This document shows, piece after piece, positions 39,445-51,654 of a stretch of 64,000 nt of DNA. Positions within the stretch are counted from its first letter, which is position 1; every line of letters begins with the position of its first letter. The notes beneath the pieces were generated by a model. The model saw only the letters and a list, made by a program, of their open reading frames with translations, did no database searches and was not told the origin of the DNA. Both the position numbers and the translations under genes were made by a program. Source of the DNA: Zeugodacus cucurbitae (Eukaryota; Arthropoda; Insecta; Diptera; Tephritidae); assembly GCF_028554725.1 (NCBI RefSeq), contig NC_071670.1, positions 7,492,501-7,556,500 of the forward strand, given 5' to 3'.

Positions 39445-40290
39445 CATTTAAATAATCGATTAATCTTGACTATGCTTACAATCAAGAGAGTTAAAATAAA
39501 GTCACTTCGACATAAGTTTAATAGACTGATATTAACTGTTAACAACATAAGTCATCGTTTAACATTTCTAAATTAATTCAAAATTTAATTGAACTAAATT
39601 ATTATTCTAAACGTTGGTTATTTTTCTAATGAACAATTCAAGTAACTTCCACACCAAGTATTCGAATTTATTTGGACGATTAATCATTTAAATGATCAAT
39701 TAGACATGACTATAGTATTTTAAAACATTTAATCTCAAAACGTGCATTAAAGCTAGATTAATATATGACTTAAGTTACTGCAGCGCTAGTTTTTCAGATT
39801 ATATCAACTATTGACAAAATAAGTCATCGATTAAACTAAATATTTAAAAATTTACTTAAACTGTTACTTTCTTAATCATCTTTATCGAATAATCACGACT
39901 AAAATGTCAATTAATTTGTTAATATACTATCGGCTATTGATAATTTAAGTCAACGATTAAGCGCGACTAAAATTGTTAACACTTGAAGAAGACTGTAAGA
40001 TGTCAATATCGTGACTTTTATTTAAGAATAATTAATTCATCGATTAATCGTGACTAAAAAATTAAAAAAAAATTAATTAATTACTTACAGTAAAGAGACT
40101 AACGGTACAATACTGGATAGTATTAAATAATTTGACTTTATTTAAGAAAATTAGCAAGCCAATAAATAAATAGACTATTGATAACTTGAATCATCGACTA
40201 ATCACGACTAAATTAGAAGAAAGTTAAATTGTCCATATATAGATCTACTTTTGATTACATAACTTATCGATTAATCACGACTAAAACAGT
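39445..40290 (+). repeat. Second box-type repeat array, motif TCGATTAATCACGACTAAA
   Basis: The motif, usually preceded by TATTGA--A and TAAGTCA, recurs with variants near 39452, 39549, 39692, 39821, 39887, 39947, 40037, 40189 and 40262. Spacing is irregular (about 60-150 bp) and the DNA between copies is AT-rich and little conserved. Upstream, 38950-39440 has many AGTCACTT and GACTTAAGTCA words that may be older relatives. The organisation resembles the array at 34.9-36.8 kb but the motif is unrelated. Confidence 0.65.
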
Positions 40291-40299
40291 TTTTCAAGA

Positions 40300-41930
40300 A
40301 TCTAACTAAATAGCAATTTAAAACGTCTCATTTATTTACGATAGATTTTATTTTAGAAAGCTTTAAAGTTCATTCTTAGAACTCTCTTCCCACAGAACCA
40401 ATAAGTCAAGTAATCTAACTGAAGTTATCCTAGCTGTCCTAATGGGTCTCCCGTATGCCTGGTCAGTTCAAGCGTCAGCCTTTAGCCATCACTGAACAAC
40501 CACATAGCTTTGGTTAATTTTCAGTTGCTTGTAAATGGTTGTGAGAATCGCCAACAGCCAACGGGAATACGAAATGACCGAACGAGAAGCCCGTGTCTAT
40601 GTAGACCACGCGCTGTCTGTGTACATGTGTGTGTGTGTGGTTGTGTATCTAGGGTACATGAAGTGAAGCTTTCGTTGCAGGCGAGAAAATTAAATTGGCC
40701 AAAAACTGTATCCATAACTTTTGGCTATAACCATTGGACATGTGGCAAGCATGAACACACACACACATACATACAGACAAATGTATGAAATGGCAGGACG
40801 AAGAAGAGAGAAGGAGAGCTGAAGGAGGGAGAGCGAAGCGCGTGAGCAAGCCAGGTGGAGGAGTGAGGCAAAACAATAGCTTTTGGGTGTAGCTACGAAT
40901 GTGGGCTCTTCGCTAGGTCCGCTGCCATGTGTGTATTTAGTATGCAGTTGGTTATGCCTGTGCCTGCCGCTTGGTTTGGCAGCTACAGGCCCACCACAAA
41001 ATCGCATGGCACGCAAACATCTAAAACGCAGTTGAGTAGCAATGCACACAGCCAGAACACCAGTTAACGGTACAAGCGAGCTTTGACCGTTATAAATGTG
41101 TTTTTATATGTAGATGTGTGCGCGCAGATCTGTCTAACTAAGCTAGTAAACACAAAATTCTATATGTGTAGGGACCATTATGTTCCTACTTCTGTGTGTG
41201 TTCGTGTGGCTAGTGACCAATATTGGTTGGCTTACTTCACTATTTTACATGCCCGGGTGCTTCACATGAAGCGAAGAGGCTGAGACGACTGCTTTGTGAC
41301 TACAAAGTTGTTGTTGTTGTTTGTGCGACTTTTTAAAGTTGTTGTAATTTTTTAGGCTGCAGTGGAACAGAAATCTTCTCTAAATATTGACAAGACAGTG
41401 AGGTCCGCTTAGAATTTATTGTGTTAAAGATGAATTCAAATTTTAAACAGAAAAGCTTAACTCTTCCTAGATTCTTAGACACATAAATGAGTTCCAGCTC
41501 TTTTCCACTATTTCATATATATAGAGCTAATTGGGTGGACTCAAGAACTAAAAACCTCTATTTCTATATTTTCAGATGGTCAAGCCTTCTAAATATTTAC
41601 TTCAGCAATGTTTCAGAAAGCTTGGTGACCTCTGTCTTATAGCTTCGTTGAGCAGACCTCTCACTCAGAAGTGGAAAAGTAACTAGGTCCGATTGAATTA
41701 AGAGACTTTTAGAGTCAATTCTCTCATTGAGGACCTCTTAGGTTAACAAAGACTTCCAAAAATTTGGTGGACCTATACAGCTTCATACATCCTGAAATTG
41801 CTGACGGATCCTAAAAGAAGAGACCACTCAAAAGCGGACAAGTAACCAGGTCCGACTAATATATACTATTTTTGGAGCATTCCGGAAGGGGGGTTTCTAC
41901 CAGGTGTAAAGCTAATACTTGGGAGATCTA
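40300..41930. other. Non-coding stretch; precursors of the 51-bp repeat at its right end
   Basis: Positions 40500-41350 are a unique island with short TG/CA runs and no supported exon. Positions 41570-41930 contain single, diverged copies of the sequence that later expands: AAGAGACCACTCAAAAGCGGACA at about 41817 and CTCACTCAGAAGTGGAAAAGTAAC near 41660. Confidence 0.5.
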
Positions 41931-41932
41931 TA

Positions 41933-42592
41933 CAGCATCAGGCATCTTAAAGTTACTAACAGATCGTCAAAGAAGAGACTACTCAGCATGAGGCAACTTA
42001 AAGTTACTGTCAGATCGTTAAAGAAGAGACCACTCAGCATCAGGCATCTTAAAGTTACTAACAGATCGTTAAAGAAGAGATCACTCAGCATGAGGCAACT
42101 TAAAGTTACTGTCAGATCGTTAAAGAAGAGACCATGCATGAGGCATCTTAAAGCTACTGACAGATCGTTAAAGAAGAGACCACTCAGCATGAGGCAACTT
42201 AAAGTTACTGTCAGATCGTTAAAGAAGAGACCACCCAGCATCAGGCATCTTAAAGTTACTAACAGATCGTTAAAGAAGAGACCACTCAGCATGAGGCATC
42301 TTAAAGCTACTGACAGATCGTTAAAGAAGAGACCACTCAGCATGAGGCAACTTAAAGTTACTGTCAGATCGTTAAAGAAGAGACCACTCAGCATCAGGCA
42401 TCTTAAAGTTACTAACAGATCGTTAAAGAAGAGACCACTCAGCATGAGGCATCTTAAAGCTACTGACAGATCGTTAAAGAAGAGACCACTCAGCATGAGG
42501 CAACTTAAAGTTACTGTCAGATCGTTAAAGAAGAGACCACTCAGCAACAGGCATCTTAAAGTTACTGACAGATCCTTAAAGAAGAGACCACT
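41933..42592 (+). repeat. 51-bp minisatellite, 13 units, with a three-unit higher-order pattern
   Basis: Thirteen head-to-tail units, all 51 bp except the fourth (48 bp, 3-bp deletion near 42135). Three unit types differ at a few fixed sites: B (GCATC ... ACTAACAG), A (GCAAC ... ACTGTCAG) and C (GCATC ... AGCTACTGACAG). The order is B A B A C A B C A B C A B', so a B-C-A trimer (153 bp) has itself been duplicated. Units of one type are nearly identical, indicating recent expansion. Since 51 is a multiple of 3 and the unit lacks stops, both strands stay open for more than 230 codons. I read those frames as by-products, not genes. Confidence 0.95.
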
Positions 42593-43357
42593 CAAAAGCG
42601 GACACATTTTTAAGTTTTTAGTTTAGACAGTTTTCGTAGGTCTATCCAGAAGAAAGTTAATAATTTTTTTTCTGATTGAAGATCTCTCAGGTTAATAAAG
42701 ATTCCGTATTCGCCTAGTTCGAACTTCTAACTGATGTTAAGCTAAAGTTTTGGATTCTAAACAAACAAACTGGGAACGAAAGGAACGCAAAGAACAAACT
42801 AACAGTAAGGAAAATGGTCCCAGGGGAGATTCCCATATACTAAAGAGTTGTAGATTTCTTGTTACATATTCACATAAATTGAGAATCAACAAACTGGAAT
42901 AAACTCTCGCTATAATTTGAGGTTTATACACGAGGATATAGGATCGTTGAGATAGATTTCTTGGAAGATTCAAAGCCTCATTTTAAACTAAATTAAATCT
43001 CAAAGATATTTCTTTAGGACATAAGTCCCGTTTAGCAAACGTAACTCCCAGCAAAGTAAGGGTAGATTCAAATTCAGGTGATCGGGCCTACACCAAATAC
43101 TCGGTCTCGAGTTTTGGGCCCATTTTAGTCCACCTTGATTACTTGGTCATCTTCCTCACAGTTACTTATTCTTGACTCTGGCGATCAAACTGGTTCAAAT
43201 GCATATATGAATTAGAAGACATATATAAATATTCAAATTGTAGTTCTAACCAATTTCGGAGTCTTCGCGACGTTGGTTGGTCTAAACGAACCGTTTCCAA
43301 CTTATACAATGTCAGTATTCAAATATAAAACTGGGTTCTCTCATTTCTCATTTCATC
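42593..43357. other. Non-coding stretch, nothing recognised
   Basis: Flank of the minisatellite; AAGATCTCTCAGGTTAATAAAG (about 42678) repeats a phrase found near 41731. The rest is unique. No terminal inverted repeat of the downstream mariner could be found here. Confidence 0.45.
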
Positions 43358-44213
43358 ATGGAAAGATATACGATCCAACAACGAGTGGAAATTATTAAAA
43401 TTTACTATCGATATTCGGAGTCAGTGGACTTTAAGAGCGCTACGTCCAATTTATGGTTCCCATAATCGTCCTGACAGATCAACAATTGAACGTCTAGTGG
43501 AAAAATATAAATCCCCAGGCGCAGTACAAAATGTTTCCGTGCCATTGAGAAAAGGAAGTGCCCGTAGTGTCGAAAATATTGCTGCCACTAGCGCATCAAT
43601 TGCGAAAGACCCAAATCAGTATCTCACACGTCGATCTCAAGCATTGGCCATCTCTGTGACATCGTTGTGGCGAATTTTGCGAAAAGATCTTGGCTTACAT
43701 CCTTACCAGATCAAATTGACGCAAGGACTGAAGCTGCTGAAAATGGAAATGGATCCAGATTTTCATCAAAAAAATCATCTTTAGCGACGAGGCTCATTTC
43801 TGAAGGGTGGCATCGTCATAAGCAAAATATGCTTCATTGGTCAAACAGCAATCCAAACGATACTCCAAAAGTCACCATTGCATCCAGAAAAAATTACGGT
43901 TTGGTGCGATTTATGTGCCAGCGGCGAACTTCTTCCGTAATGATCAAGACCACTACGTTACTGTGTCTGGGAATCGCTACCGCTCAATGATAACCGAATA
44001 TTTTTGGCCCGAACTGGATGATATGGACTTATGTGGTTCCAACAGGACGGCTCCACAAGCTTCACACCGAATGTCACAATCGATATATTGCAAACAAAGT
44101 TTGGTGAACCAGTTATCTCACGAAATGATCTAGTCAATTGGCCATCTCGGTCGTGCGATTTGACGCCGTTAGACTATTTCCTGTGGGGCTACGTCAAGTC
44201 TATGCCATCATAG
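43358..44213 (+). pseudogene. Decayed mariner transposase, DD41D (rosa-like) type
   Basis: Reading from the ATG at 43358, successive frames encode a mariner-type transposase: an N-terminal start MERYTIQQRVEIIK, DNA-binding-domain words RRSQALAIS and LWRILRKDLGLHPYQIKLTQ (43620-43730), a first catalytic block FSDEAHF (about 43780), WFQQDG (44032) and RSCDLTPLDYFLWGYVK (about 44150). Between WFQQD and the last D of CDLTPLD there are 41 residues, the DD41D spacing of the rosa/Crmar2 subfamily. Several frameshifts and a stop directly after FSDEAHF break it, part of the middle is missing, and the C-terminus stops at 44213. I found no terminal inverted repeats. Inactive; related to but distinct from the copy at 59.6-60.5 kb. 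Confidence 0.85.
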
Positions 44214-45399
44214 GAATAAATAATTTCATTGTTATCCCAAACCGCCAATTGAAAGAAGAGCTTTCTAACTGCCAGACCTCAGTTCTTTTCCTACCGTATG
44301 AGCCCCCACTTTATTTTTGACAAGCTAATACTCTAAGCAGCTGCTCTTAACCACTTGAAATTTCACTTCAACTAATCTAACCTTTTTCACTAAAGCACAA
44401 AGCGTTGCTCAAGGTGACCCCGCACATTACAGTTATAAATCTGACCGGCAAAACTTCAAAGCGTTTACAAAATGTCTTAAGAAGATTTTGAGTGCCATTT
44501 TGAATGTACTTAAGCGCTCACAAGCACATATGTATGAGAGAGATAGAGTATGTGTAGATTTCTATACATGTATGTATGTGTGAGTATCCCCGCAGTGTGT
44601 CTTTTATGCCGGTGTCTTAAGTGTCGCTTAATTGTGTTGCTTAACTGTTTGTTGCACATTTCAGCGTTGTTGTGGTTGTATTAAATAAATAAGGACACTT
44701 GAGTTGTGAAGAGACTACCCATATGAAGGGTGGAGGGCGGAAGAGTTAAAACTTAATAGACGAATGCATGTATGCCAGCAAATAAATAATAAACAGGATA
44801 AGCTTTGACTTCCTTGACTTTCAGGACAACATTCTGCAGCAAAAATTATTGTTGTTGTAGAAAATGCAGCAGCAGCGGCGGCCTCTTTTTGAAGACTCCT
44901 CTTTTTTGGTGCGAATAAAGTGGCACTTGAGGGCCTGAGTGGCGAGTGTAGAAATAGAGAAACAGAGAGGTCCACAAGTGCTACCAGGGAGATTAACACC
45001 GAGGCGCCAAAACACTGTACTCTTCACATACACATAACACTAAATAGACGGGAATGCGCTCGCCCACTCAAGGCGTTTTGCGGCGTCGGCGACTCATCAA
45101 AACGTGCCGACACTCTTAGCGCATAATTTCAAGTAACCTCTCACCTCAAGGCCCACTTATGATTGTGTATGTGTGTGTGTGTGTGCTCTTGTGAGTATGT
45201 GCAGTTAATGCGGCGCTTATGCACACATTATGCTTGTGAGCTTAGCGCTTATGCAATTACATTGTCTATGCGCAACTGTTTTCGTTGTAGGGACAGAAGT
45301 GGCAGCGGTTACTGGTTTGAGGGAGGTAGGAGAGTGGAGTGCAGCAAGCTGAGATAGAGTTTTTAAGGAAAGATTAGGAGCTCTTGAGTAAGGTTTTTA
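44214..45399. other. Non-coding unique island
   Basis: Moderately GC-rich DNA with short TG/CA runs (about 45165-45185) and a CAG/CGG-rich patch at 44865-44885. Frames on both strands (44715-44999 -, 44920-45126 +) overlap each other and show no domain. Confidence 0.5.
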
Positions 45400-48300
45400 A
45401 ATTAGAAAATAAGAAAATATTACCAAAAAATGAGTTAGATTGACCTTGCTAGATATAATAGGTATTGAATCCCAAACAATTATTTAAAAGTAAAACAAAA
45501 TATTAAGAAAATAATATAATTTGAATTAATACATTGAAAAAATCTGTTTTACAAAATTAAAAAATAAATTAAATTGAAATAAAAAAAAAATATTCTAAAA
45601 AAGCTATAAATTTAATTAAATAAATTTGATTTTTTTGGAGAAAAAAATTTTTGTATAAAAATAAAATGTCAAAATGGGTTTTTTTTTTAATTATTATTTA
45701 AAAAATTAAAAAAAAAATTTTAAAAAATTTTATAACAAAAATTTGAAAAAAAATTAATGAACCGAAATAATAAGGAAAAATACTAAAACATTTTCAAAAA
45801 CCGTGAACAATTTCAAAATGTGAAAAACATTAAAAAAAAATTTCAAAAATTATTATTTTTGAATAAAAAAATATTTAAAATATTACAGATACTCATTCTT
45901 GACAAATATTTTAAATAAATAAAAATACTTTCTAAAATTATATTCCTTAATTGACAATAAAAGAATAAGCAAAAACATTAAAAAATTTATTAAAATTTAT
46001 ATTATATTTTGAAAAATATTAAAAAAGTATGGTTCCTCATGAAATCGTAAAAAATTTAGAAAATAAACATATTAAAAAAATTTCAAAAATTATTATTTTC
46101 GAAAGCAAAAATATTTGAAATATTACGAATTCTCATTATTGACAAATATTTTCAAAACTAATAGAAGCACTTTCCGTAATTACATTCCTTAATTAACAAT
46201 AAAATGATATGCACAAAAATTTATACAATAATACTTATGAATTTAATATTTTCGAGAATATGACCAACAAGAGGAACTGTACTATTTTTTAAATTATTTT
46301 TTTTTTTATTAATATTTTTTATTTCTCCAAATTATATAATATTAAAAAAAAAAAAAATTTTGAAAAATATTATATAATTTTGAGAAATAAAAAAATATTA
46401 ATTTAAAAAAAATAATTTAAAAAATAGTACAGTTCCGCTTGTTGGTCATATTCTCGAAAATATTAAATTCATAAGTATTATTTTATAAAATTTTTTCGAA
46501 TGATCTTTTTTATAAAAGGAAATGGAAAATTTTCTGAGTTGGAAGAAAAAGTTAAATAATAATAGTAAAATCTTGTAAATATTGCTAATTTTTTCGTTGA
46601 AAAATTTTTCAAAAATATTAAAAAATTGTGAGAAATAAAAAAATAATTAAAAAGTATAGAATAAAGATTTTTTTTTTAATATGGAAAAATTGAAAACAAA
46701 TTGAGATTTTTTTAAATATAAAAATATTAGTTTCCGAGTTTTTTTGTAAATTTAAACTTAATATATGTATATGTATAAACAATACTTAACTAACTCCTAA
46801 ACTCAACAAGAAATCCAAAGCTTTAACGATATAAAGATGCAGACAAGTAATCTACTATCCATCAATATATACAACACCTCATGAACATACAAACTCATCA
46901 TACCCACTCACATCACCCACACCTTAAAAATTCCGAACCAATTTCTTACAAACTCCTTACAATACACTCACCCAACAACGTCACGAGCGCCACCTAACCA
47001 GAATTCGTTGCATTAATGGTGACTTCACACTCTACCAGCGTCTTGGGACTTACAGCGACACCTTGCGACGAAGTCTGACAAAGAAAACAACCACCACTTA
47101 AGTGCAGGTATTTGAGTGAGTCACAAAGTGTTGGAGAAGTGAGTGAGAAAGTGAAAAGTATACAAAGAAACAGCGGCAAGGTAACTGAGTGTAATAACTG
47201 TTTATTAAGAAATTTTACTCAAGATGGAATGAGCGAACGATATGAGTAAATATAAGAATACCTCCAATATTCTTGCTACACACTTTTTTGATAAGACAAT
47301 TGAAACTGAGGAGAGGTGGAATACAATGAATTAAAAAACAAATAACCACTGACTAATAGATTTTATACTAAACCTCATTTCTCTCTTCGTTAGCCCCATA
47401 GGTCTGATATCACGCTTTAAACTATCTAATACATCTCTACGAACTTTCACTTACGAAATTCTCAATAATTGAGACATATAAACACTTTGGTATCAATATA
47501 TGATCTTTCTCATGTACTTAGTACTACTCAAGAATATAACGGTTATCGCTGTGATTAGTTGTATGACATTATAAATTGATAAATTTCATGTTTCTGAGAA
47601 AATAGTCAGTTTATTAGCTTAGATAGCTTTTTGAAATTACACAATGAGTTAAGAAAGATAATGTGAAGTTGATAAGATAGACATTAATTGGTAACCAAAC
47701 ATTTTTTTGGTTCGCAAAATTTTTTTTAAAGCGAAATGACAGAAAATGTTTAATTCAATTTAATTTAATTTTTTTAAACAGTAAGTGTTTTTGTTGATTT
47801 AAAATTAAAACTAAAAAAAAATTAAAATTAAAAAAAAATTAAATTTGTCAAAATATTTTAAGTTAAAGACAAAATCTTTTAGATATAATTTCGATAATTA
47901 TTTTCGAACTTTCAAAAAAAAAAAATCAAAATTTTTTCAAAAAAATTTAATTTTTTAATACAAAACCTTTTTATAAAATTGAAATAAACAAAATATTTCA
48001 ACTTAAAAAAAAATTATATATAATTTAGAAAACCGTATTCAAAAATTAAAACAAGAAATAATTTTTGTATTAGAAAATTTAAAAAATGGAACTTTTTAAA
48101 ATAGTTAACTTAAAATAAAAATATTAAAAAAATTTTAATTTAAAAATATTAAAAAATATATAATTTAGAATTTTATTTTTAAAAATTAAAAAAAAAATAC
48201 TACTTAAAAATATAAACTATTATATAATTTGTAAAACTATTTTCAAAAATAGTTTTATTTTAATATAAGTTAAAAAGTGGAACTAAAAACAAATTAAATT

Positions 48301-48780
48301 AAAAATAAAATTATTTAGAAATTTTTAATTAAAAATTATTTAAAAAATAATAATTTAGATTTTTTCCAAATTAAAAAAAAAACATTAAAAAATTGAACTT
48401 TTCAAAACAAATTTTTAATTTTTAAAACATTTATTATATATAATTTAGGAAACTATTTTCAAAAATTTAATTATCAAAAAATTCTTTTTTTGTAATTTAA
48501 TTTTTTTATTATAACCTTAAAATAAAAAATGTAACTTATACAACTTATTTTAACAATAAAAAAAAAGACTAAAATAACTTAAAAATATTAAAAAAAAATA
48601 ATTTTCAAAAAATTTTAGCTCAAAAAATATTATTCAGAAAATTATTTTCAAAATAAAAAAAAAAAAACAAAAACAAAAATTATAAAAAAAAACTTTTTTA
48701 TAAATCAAACTTTTGAGAAAATCACTTAAAAAAAATCCGATTTAAAAAAAAATATTACATATATAATTTAGAAACCCTTG
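45400..48780. repeat. AT-rich low-complexity region with local duplications
   Basis: Mostly A/T words. A roughly 240-bp tandem duplication is visible: TTTCAAAAATTATTATTTT ... TCATT-TTGACAAATATTTT ... ATTCCTTAATT-ACAATAAAA starts near 45840 and again near 46081. The strong inverted repeat at 46216-46494 is listed separately. Positions 46780-47700 are less extreme but still without a supported gene. Confidence 0.7.
46216..46494. repeat. Long near-perfect inverted repeat, arms about 128 bp, loop about 22 bp
   Basis: The left arm (46216-46343) and the right arm (46366-46494) are reverse complements with only a handful of differences, including a perfect stretch of about 40 bp around ATTTTCGAGAATATGACCAA. 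The loop is mostly poly-A. The transcript of either strand would fold into one long hairpin. AATGAT occurs just outside both ends (46203-46208 and 46499-46504), which could be a target duplication but is weak in such AT-rich DNA. The left arm continues the local 240-bp tandem repeat, so the right arm is more likely an inverted copy of it. Confidence 0.9.
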
Positions 48781-49290
48781 GATGTGAATACCATCCTTAG
48801 CAGAAAAAAATGTCTTCCTAGTTTCCGAAAAACTTCGTCCTTGTTGCACAGTGTAATTATTTATTTATTTTCTTTTTTGTTTTGCTCTTTCTTTTATCAG
48901 CAATTGCGTTTATTATTCAACTTTTATTATTGTTTAGCCCTCTAACTCTTATCACTGTGACACATTTTGCGAAATTTTGTTTGTTTGGTTTTGTTTTTGT
49001 TTTCCCACTAAGAGCTTATCTTTCTTCAGCAATTGCTAAAGTGTATAGATATGAAAGCGTTTCGATCACCTTTCGCAGTGCATTAACAATTTAGTCTAAT
49101 ATTAGCCGTGATTGGCAGTTGAACATGTAACTGGATCATAATTGAACAAATTTATGAAGCAAATAAATCAAACAAAAGTGTAAACAAAGACACATAAATA
49201 CCGTTATCAAAAAAATAAAAAACAGTTAACTAGAGGTCCCACGAAGCTCAATATCTTAATTAAATAAATAATTCACACAAAAGTTAAAAA
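48781..49290 (+). promoter_or_regulatory. Upstream region of the first kelch-like gene
   Basis: AT-rich DNA ending in AAAAAATGGG at the start codon, a good insect start context. A TATA-like ACATAAATACC lies near 49190, about 100 bp upstream of the ATG. No transcription start can be assigned, and the 70-codon frame at 48882-49094 starts at TTG and has no domain. Confidence 0.3.
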
Positions 49291-51563
49291 ATGGGTTCCG
49301 CTTGCTCCAGAGATCCGCCCGCGACTGCTAAGGATGAGCCACAATTTTCAGGGAATGTAGGCTATGACACTGTGGATACGCCTAACAGCAACAATAGCTG
49401 TTTATTGGCGGTGAAATTTGTGAGTGGAGTAAGTATCTGATGTTACTATTGTTGCTGAGTGATATTCTATAGAGATCAGATAGAGTTTCGAGTGTTAGAT
49501 TTCAAAAATATAATAAAGTTTTAAATGATCGGTGTACCCAAGCCTTACCACGAGTTCCAGGTTATTATAATAAATAATAAATTTATTATTTTTCGACAAA
49601 AAGAGAGGCCTAAAGCAAAAAGTTGCCCGGTAGACTGGTATTTGGGTTCTCCTAGGGTCTGCTTTAAATTTAACGGCAATTACTCGTATTACCTAAGAGA
49701 AGAGTCCATATCCATCTCATCTTTCATTCGGCTGGTTCGACTCAATCGCTTCGCATGTCTTATAAAACGATGAATTCATAGCCCCGAAAAGTGTTTTCTT
49801 CAAGTAATTTCTTGGGTCACAGAAATGCAAAGAAATCTCCTCCGGCGCTCGAGAGCAATTTTAGTGGAGTTTAAAATGTAACTAAACAATAACACTTAGG
49901 GAACCAAGAGAGTCAATCCTCTCTCTTAAATGTTTTTGAAGAAGTCCGACTTTGCCCGCACACATGATCTGTATATTTATCTTATCTTTTTCTACGGAAC
50001 ATTAGAAGTACTAATTAATTTATAAAGCAAGAGCCCTACTGGATACAAAATATTTTTTAAGCTAATGTTGCCGGGTTCTGTGAAGAAACTCCCTAAATAT
50101 CGGTCTAAACCCTTCGACAACTCGACTATAATCCACTGCGTAATGCTTCTTCGACTTTATCTAATTCTAAGCTGATTATTTGAGAGTCTGTTGATTCAGA
50201 GATTCCCAACAGCTCTTCAATTAAGCTATACAGGGTCACAGTGGTCCTAATCGGCAAATGAAATGAATTGTCAAAGAGATTTGACAAAACTCAACTATCA
50301 TTTATGGATCTGATGTTTTAGAAGCTACGCAGAATCCAATTCTATGCTAGATTTATTGGTCCGGGTCATCCAAATTCGCAATGTCTGCTATTGTCACGGA
50401 ATTTGGTCGTCTTTTGTAGCACTAAGATCCCTATGTGCTTATTCGACCACCTGGCTTCTAGGTTTAGTATAGTCTAAATTCAACAGGCTTATTATGCATT
50501 TGAGTCCTTTCATTTCCTAATCCTGTATCTCCATGTCATTGCGTTCCAGGAAAAAATCAGAGTTTTCAAATACGTAAGCGACAAAGACGACTGGTCGATC
50601 TGTCATGAAATACCTGTTGGCGGCATTTTTCGTACACTGATCGTGCAACAATATATGCTTTTTATAGACTGGGTGGATGCAAGACGAATTTGTTGTTATG
50701 ACACAACAACGCGTGCCATACGCACTTTGGACCCATTCAAGGAAGACGTCTTTCGATATTATTTCGCCGCAGAGTTTCAGAACAAACTTTATCTCTTCGC
50801 CGATGTCGAGGATAAGCGGAAAGTGCATGTGTGAGTGAGAGTGATAATATTTCATATAATACCAGTCTTTAAGATATGACTTCCAAACAATTTAGTTGGG
50901 ATCCCGCCAAAGATCGCTGGAGTGAGGCGCCCAAATTGAATGTTGGACGAGTGCATGCCGCAGCAGTCTCACATCGCGGTTACTTGTATGTGGCAGGTGG
51001 TAGCAAAAGTTTCCCACACAACACGGAATTGCGTTCGGTAGAGCGCTACGATCCACGAGGTCGCAGTTGGAAACGCTGCGCTGATCTGGTGCAGGCGCGC
51101 TGTGCGGCGGGTGTGAGTGTTTTAATGACAATGTTGCGTTCCGAACAGTACTAAGTGTCTAAATTTGGTTTACAGTTGGTCTCTGCCGGCGCTTTTCTCT
51201 ACATTGTGGGCGGTGAGTGTTCGGAGATACCCACAAATATGGTGGAGCGTTATGACGCGCAGCTCAATAAATGGACGCAGGTATGTTGTACTCAAATATA
51301 ACCTTTTTCCGCTCTTCAAATATTTATTTCTCTCATAGTTGATGTGCATGGAAATACCCAAACATTATCCGGCCTGTGCGTACTACAACAATTGCCTGCT
51401 GGCTTGCGGTGGTCCAGCCATAGACCAAGATTGTAAAATCGTCGAGGAGTTCAATGAAGCGGAGAATAAGTGGCGGCGAAGAAATAGTATGCCCACGCAG
51501 GGACCTTACTCATACATGATTGTAACGCCGGCGTGGCTCAGACAATTGGAGTCGTTGAATTAA
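49291..51563 (+). CDS. Kelch-repeat protein without BTB domain, myristoylation-type N-terminus (copy 1)
   Basis: Five exons: 49291-49428, 50550-50830, 50896-51112, 51176-51280 and 51339-51563; 321 residues. Introns are GT-AG with phases 0, 2, 0, 0. The ATG is the first codon of an exon conserved in the paralogue and has good start context. The protein starts MGSACS, which fits N-myristoylation of Gly2 and palmitoylation of Cys5, so membrane attachment is predicted. After a low-complexity linker of about 30 residues it consists of kelch blades: YLYVAGG ... VERYDPRGRSW (exon 3), FLYIVGG ... MVERYDAQLNKW (exon 4), CLLACGG ... VEEFNEAENKW (exon 5), plus two or three weaker blades in exon 2 (ICCYDTTTRAIRTL, LYLFAD ... 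VWDPAKDRW). This suggests a propeller of about six blades. There is no BTB or BACK domain, so it is not a standard cullin-3 adaptor. Partner and role unknown. AATAAA lies at 51641. Confidence 0.88.
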
Positions 51564-51640
51564 CCATCTTATATTATTTAAATATTTTTTTTTAACTTTT
51601 TTTACTAGTTTAAAGTTTTTATAAACACTTTAAAAGAGAA

Positions 51641-51646
51641 AATAAA
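51641..51646 (+). terminator. Polyadenylation signal AATAAA of kelch copy 1
   Basis: AATAAA 78 bp after the stop codon of the first kelch-like gene, in an AT-rich 3' region. Placement is typical for a compact fly 3' UTR; cleavage site not determined. Confidence 0.5.
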
Positions 51647-51654
51647 TATTTATT

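Noticed and set aside
41933..42592. CRISPR-like array
   Set aside because: Units are contiguous 51-bp copies with no unique spacers, in an insect genome.
41912..42626. Open frames of 231 and 235 codons on opposite strands
   Set aside because: They are created by a 51-bp (17-codon) tandem repeat without stops. The + frame starts at TTG, and neither shows a domain or splice context.
46209..46498. Foldback MITE with AATGAT target duplication
   Set aside because: The left arm is continuous with a local tandem repeat and the 6-bp duplication is weak in AT-rich DNA; an inverted duplication is the simpler reading.
49420..49425. Alternative donor GTGAGT for exon 1 of kelch copy 1
   Set aside because: It is also in phase 0, but the donor at 49429 gives the same length after CLLAV as in copy 2, so it is preferred; alternative use cannot be excluded.
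50517..51131. Minus-strand frames at 50517-50855 and 50892-51131
   Set aside because: Antisense shadows of exons 2 and 3 of kelch copy 1.
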